Below are positions 59,632 through 64,000 of a DNA stretch of 64,000 nt, piece after piece. The stretch's first letter is position 1. Every line of letters begins with the position of its first letter. The stretch covers positions 34,442,784-34,506,783 of the forward strand of contig NC_088796.1 in NCBI RefSeq assembly GCF_011386835.1, written 5' to 3'. Made by a program: the position numbers and the translations under genes. The notes under the pieces are model-generated. The model was not told the DNA's origin and did no database searches. It saw only the letters and a list, made by a program, of their open reading frames with translations. This DNA comes from Chrysemys picta bellii (lineage: Eukaryota > Chordata > Testudines > Emydidae).

Positions 59632-60132
59632 TAGTATATGGGCTAAGACATTACACTAAATAATTAATTTTATATCCATGTGGTTATAATGATAAAGGGA
59701 TAGAGTTAAATGTAAACTGGGCTGTACAGAACCCAGGATATGTCTACATTGCCCCACAGTTTGGGCTATGGGGGTGCAAATAGCTGTGTGTACCAAAGTG
59801 TTGCAGTTAAATCCCTTGTGGGGATACTGCAGGCACGAAGTGTAAGTCTCTAGTTCACACTAATGTAGTCCTGTTTGAAGAAGACTACATTAGTGTGAAC
59901 TGGGGACCCTGAAGTGTGTGCCTGCAATGTCATCACGGGGGAGTTTCAGTTCAGCACTTTGGTGCACACTGTTACTCACACCCCATAGTCTGGGCTACAC
60001 GGCAGCATAGATATGCCCTAAAATACCCTGGGTGCTATACAGCCCAGTTTTCATTTAACTCTATCCCAACACCATTAATGGATATTACATTCGTATGGTT
60101 TTATTTGCCGTGATATCTTACCCCATATACTA
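59632..60132. mobile_element. 501-bp near-symmetric palindromic element
   Basis: Two arms of about 240 bp mirror each other about a centre near 59882. The ends are tagtatatgggctaagac (59632) and gatatcttaccccatatacta (to 60132). Inside are gatagagttaaatg with catttaactctatc, aaactgggctgtac with tatacagcccagttt, and gttcacactaatgtagtc with gactacattagtgtgaac. The sides differ by scattered substitutions and small indels. It starts and ends with TA, so it may be a TA-targeting MITE. There is no coding sequence. Confidence 0.75.
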
Positions 60133-60339
60133 ATCTTGTTCCTCTAGATTTGGACTGTTTCTTCTGCTGTCATGTCTTTCCTTTTGTCTTGGTGACATAT
60201 CTTTTTGAGCTGTTCTGGCTCTCTTTGACCTCACTGATTCCCAGTGATTTCTTGGTTACGTGCAGACTCACAAGATATTGTGAGACTTGAGAGAAAAATT
60301 GCAAGAGCTGGCAATGCTGGTGATGGCATTCAGAAGGTA

Positions 60340-60692
60340 CATTGCACACTGCTGTTTACCTTTTCCTAATACAAGAACAAGGGGACATTCAATTAGATAG
60401 AAAGGCAGCAAATTTAAAGCTAATAAAAGGAAACATGCAATTAGCCTGTGAAACTCACTGCCAGAAGATATCATTGAAGCCAAGAGCTGAGCAGTCATAT
60501 TTGTTAGGATTAAACAACAGCTACAATGAAAGATATAAACCCTCCAGCTTCAGGGCAAGAAACTTTCCCTACCGGCAGATTATCTCTTATATCCCCACTT
60601 GCCCCTTCCTCTGAGATATTGGTTATTGGCCAGGGTTACTGACCAGATGGACTACTAGTCTGATCGGATATGGCAATTGCTATGTTTCTAAC
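60340..60692 (+). mobile_element. CR1 3'-terminal fragment
   Basis: The segment contains acaaggggacattcaattag, agctaataaaaggaaacatg, gaaactcactgccagaagat, gatataaaccctccagcttc and, at the end, gaccagatggactactagtc and atggcaattgctatgttt. This is the typical CR1 3' end in reptiles. Confidence 0.78.
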
Positions 60693-61128
60693 CTGCAAGT
60701 CCCTTCTTCTGTTTAAGTACAAATTCACAGCCCATCCGACCTCCAGGCTATCGAGATACCTCATCCTCACTCTAGGGAGAATAGCACATGGAAGGACAAC
60801 AATTTCCTAGTTTTGATGTATTTCAGGAGGACATGTGCGAACAAATGACACAAAATCCCTATAACAAAAAGTTATCCTTACAAATAACTAAGAAAGGAGG
60901 TCTGTAAGGCAGGGCTGCTACCTCAAGCACACCAGGGTCAGACACAACAGCTGCTAGAAAAAGGCCCTCAAAGGTTAGGAATTTTTCTTGGGGGGGGGTA
61001 GTGGTGGAGGCGGGAGACATTCTACAAGAGGATGCTTATTACACAGAACTTTCAACATTATGGTAGGTACAATCCGTTTAGATATAATCTGACTAGAGGG
61101 GTGCTGTCATATGGTGAACCCCTGAATG

Positions 61129-61860
61129 ATCACCATTAGGGTTGCCAACTTTCTGATTGCAGAAAACCAAATACCCTTTCCCTGCCCCTTCCCAAGTCCC
61201 AGTCCCCTACTCACTCCATCCCCCATGCCTACATCGCCGGCGCTCTCCCCCACCCTTGTTCATTTCACCAGGCTGGGCAGGCGATAGGGGTGTGGGCCCT
61301 GGGGTGGGGCCAGGGATAAGGAGTTTGGGGTGCAGGAGGGGCTCCAGGCTGGAGCAGAAGGGTTCAGAGTGTGGGCTCTGGGAGGGAGTTTGGGTGCGGG
61401 ACAGGACTCAGGGCTGGGGCAGGAGGTTAGGGTACAGGAGGGGGTTCGGATGTGGGCTCCGGTTGGTGCTTAACTCAGGCGGCTCCTGGAAGCAGTTGCC
61501 ATGTCCTTCTGGCTCCTAGGCGGAGGGGTAGGTCAGTGGGCTGTGTGCACTGCCCCCGCCCACAGGCTCTGTCCCCGCAGCTTCCATTGGCCATGGTTCC
61601 CAGCCAATGGGAGCTGCGGAGCCAGTGCTCAGGCAGTTCCTGCGCCATGGGGAGGGGCAGCGTGTGGAGCCCCCTAGCCACCCCTACACCTAGGAGCCAG
61701 AGGAAACGGCCGGCTGCTTCCAGGAGCCATGTGGAGCCGGCCGCTGCAGCCAACCGGATTTTTAGTGGCTTGGTCAGCTGTGCTGACCGGAGCCACCAGG
61801 GTCTTTTTCCAACCAGGTGTTCTGGTCGAAAACTGGATGCCCAACAACCCTAATCACCAT
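61129..61860. mobile_element. 716-bp hAT-like element, 8-bp TSD
   Basis: The element (61137-61852) begins tagggttgccaactttctga and ends ggatgcccaacaacccta. It is flanked by the exact duplication ATCACCAT (61129-61136 and 61853-61860). The interior has a G-rich degenerate repeat (61275-61460) and a block (cggctcctggaagcag, cttccattggccatggttcc, caatgggagctgcggagcc) related to the interior of the 20.2 kb element. There is no transposase, and the frames of up to 133 codons inside are composition artefacts. Confidence 0.85.
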
Positions 61861-62422
61861 AATCACTGCAAAAACAGAGTCTTGGTGGTGCTATCCTCTC
61901 TGAAAAAGTCTAGGTTTTACTGAGAATACATTTATAAGATTTCAGAGACCTTAAATCGGATTCTGTATCAGTCCCTTAACCCATAGCCAGCCTACTGGGG
62001 AATTCCCCTGGCGGGACATAGTTGACTCGGGGGTTGTACCACTCCCCCTCACAGCCTCCACCATAGAGAAAATAGTAGAGGAAGCCTGGAGGATTAGATG
62101 GGTGTGTGGCCCACTAGCTATATTCAGTTGCCAGAAACAGCCCCCTTAAAAGATGTTGTGGCCAAGCATAAATTAGAGTAGCCTCAGGAAAGTTCTAATT
62201 TACACTGGAAGCAAGGCAGGCCCCCAGATGGTCCCACAATTTTGATGCAGCAAAGATGGCTGAAAGCTATCTATGTTCCACCCCAAACTGCATCCTTGTA
62301 TTGAGTGGCACTTTGAAAGAACAGCAATTCTAGCCCCTTTATTCTAACAGCAACAGGAAACAGAGGAGCATTGGGATCTTAATAAAGTCTCAATGATGTT
62401 TCATGTTGGAGAGTTAATCTCT

Positions 62423-63335
62423 AAGAACAATAGGAATGGCCATACTGGGTCAGACCAATGATCCATCTAGCCCAGTATCCTGTCTTCAGATGCTTCTGAG
62501 AACAAATAGAACATGACAATTTTTGAGTGATCCATCCCGTCATCCTGTCCCAGCTTCTGACAATCAGAGGCTTAGGGGCACTCAGAGCATGGAGGTGCAT
62601 CCCTGACCATCTTGGCTAATAGCCATTGATGGACCTATCCTCCGTGAACTCCTCTAATTCTTTTTTTAAGCCTATTTATGCTTTTGGCCTTCACAACAAC
62701 CCCTGGCAACAAGTTCCACAGGTTGACTGTGCATTGTGTGAAAAAGTACTTCCTTTTGTTTGTTTTAAGCCTGTTGCCTATTAATTTCTTTAGGTGACCC
62801 TGGTTCTTGTGTTATGTGAAGGGTAAGAACACTTCCCTATTCACTTTCCCCATCTCATTCATGATTTTATAAACCTCTATCACATCTCCCCTCATCTCTT
62901 TTCTAATCTGAACAGCCACAGTCTTTTTAAATCTCTCCTCATATGGAAGCTGGTCCAAACCCCTAATCATTTTTGTTGCATGCTCTGTACTTTTTCCAAT
63001 TCTAATACATCTTTTTTGAGATGGGGTGACCAGAACTGCATGCAATATTCAAGGTGGAGGCATACCATGAATCTAAATAGTGGCATGATGACGTTTTCTG
63101 TCTTGTTATCTATCCATTCCTACTGGTTCCTAACATGACTGCCGTTGCACATTAAGTGGATGCTTCAGAGTCATCATGGATAGTTCTCCAAGATCTTTCT
63201 TGAATGGTAACAGCTAATTTAGATCTATTGATTTGCATGTATAATTGGGATTATGTGTTCCAATGTGCATTATTTTGCATTTACCAACATTGAATTTCAT
63301 CTGCCATTTGTTGCTCAGACTGCCAGGATCTGGGG
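62423..63335 (-). mobile_element. CR1 LINE 3' portion
   Basis: In the minus direction it runs from LINE coding sequence at the right to the 3' end at the left (ggccatactgggtcagacca, tagcccagtatcctgtcttc). The coding remnant at 63045-62812 reads HATKMIRGLDQLPYEERFKK and AVQIRKEMRGDVIEVYKIMN, the CR1 ORF2 C-terminal region. It is 5'-truncated and frame-broken. Confidence 0.85.
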
Positions 63336-64000
63336 GAAGGTCTGACACTATGAAAGAGGTTGGGGAAACCTGAGGCTAGAAAATAACCTTCTTTTTATGG
63401 AAGCAGTAACTACAGGTTGAGCAACTAAGCAATAGTGATTACAATATAATTAAGTTTAGTATCCATAGAGGAATCATGCCAAAAACTGAAACCCAAACTG
63501 TAGAGAAGAGGATTCTTTTTTTAAAAAGTGAAGAAAATGATTCAAAAGCCTGAAAAGAAAGGAATTTAAAAACATTACACTCAGCATGGTGGCTACTTAA
63601 GCCCACCATGCTTGAGTCACTAGGGGCACGCACATCACTAAACAAAAAGGGAAGTAGGAAAGCAAGAAAAAAAAAACACCACACAAAACAAAACTCCAGT
63701 ATCATTAAATGGCAAAATTCGAGAGGTCATTGAAGGCAAAGAGGTATTCTTCCAAATTGGAAATCCAGCCTAAGTGACGCCAGTTGAAAGGAACATAAAA
63801 CATGGCAGGTAAAATGTAAGATGGATATTAGGACAGCTAAAATGGAATTTGAAGAGCAAATAAATCAAAGAAATACAAATAACAAGCCTTAACTGTAGAG
63901 TACTATAGAGAGCTACAATATAGTTAAACTCTTAGCACTCAATAGTTAACTATAGCAGAAGCAGCAAGCCTGTGAGAGAATGGACAGGTCTGCTGGGCTA

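Larger units (their letters stand above)
55969..64000 (-). other. SLC38A9: SLC38A9 upstream intron (partial)
   Basis: The window's right part is intronic to SLC38A9, or at least upstream of its penultimate exon. It contains a Tigger-like element, an L1-clade fragment, a 501 bp palindrome, two CR1 fragments and a hAT-like element. 55.97-57.1, 60.7-61.1, 61.9-62.4 and 63.35-64.0 kb show nothing I can name. Confidence 0.65.

Overview
The window looks like vertebrate nuclear DNA, most probably from a turtle (Testudines). It is AT-rich and gene-poor, its coding sequence is split into short spliced exons, and it is packed with CR1-type LINE fragments, palindromic SINE-like elements and many hAT-like and other small inverted-repeat elements of types I associate with chelonian genomes. 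The species call is inference. The two host genes are identified directly from exon translations.

Layout. Both genes lie on the minus strand, so transcription runs right to left. From 1 to about 30.3 kb is the 5' part of PLPP1 (phospholipid phosphatase 1). Its promoter CpG island and first coding exon are at about 29.6-30.6 kb (ATG at 30016), followed by a 19.2 kb intron and a second coding exon at 10570-10724. That exon is the alternative 'isoform 2'-type exon 2. The rest of the gene lies left of the window. From about 30.6 to 52.9 kb is intergenic DNA, mostly repeats. From about 52.9 kb to the right edge is the 3' end of SLC38A9 (lysosomal arginine-sensing transporter), with its last two coding exons at 55879-55968 and 53937-54102 and an upstream intron running off the right edge. 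Head-to-tail PLPP1 and SLC38A9 on one strand matches the gene order I know from human 5q11.2. PLPP1 acts at the plasma membrane on lipid phosphates and SLC38A9 on lysosomes upstream of mTORC1. They are neighbours, not a functional operon.

Mobile DNA. Several target-site duplications (TSDs) are directly readable. Three palindromic SINE-like elements (11.8, 24.0 and 0.3 kb) have 12-15 bp TSDs, which suggests LINE-style retrotransposition. At least five elements have hAT-like 8-9 bp TSDs (14.6, 20.2, 41.7, 50.8 and 61.1 kb). A 192 bp palindrome with an 8 bp TSD carries a tRNA-Cys-like core (48.3 kb). A 501 bp near-symmetric palindrome sits at 59.6-60.1 kb. CR1 elements are present in both orientations; one is split by a 0.9 kb element and another by a 131 bp inverted-repeat element. 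A minus-strand L1-clade fragment lies at 57.9-59.6 kb.

I found no prokaryotic-type system, CRISPR array, intact mobile-element ORF or functional RNA gene. Most long open frames in the window are chance frames in GC-rich repeats or the CpG island. The most interesting material is repeat biology: palindromic retroposons, a possible tRNA-capturing MITE, passenger-cassette sharing between element families with different termini, and a shared nested-insertion junction.
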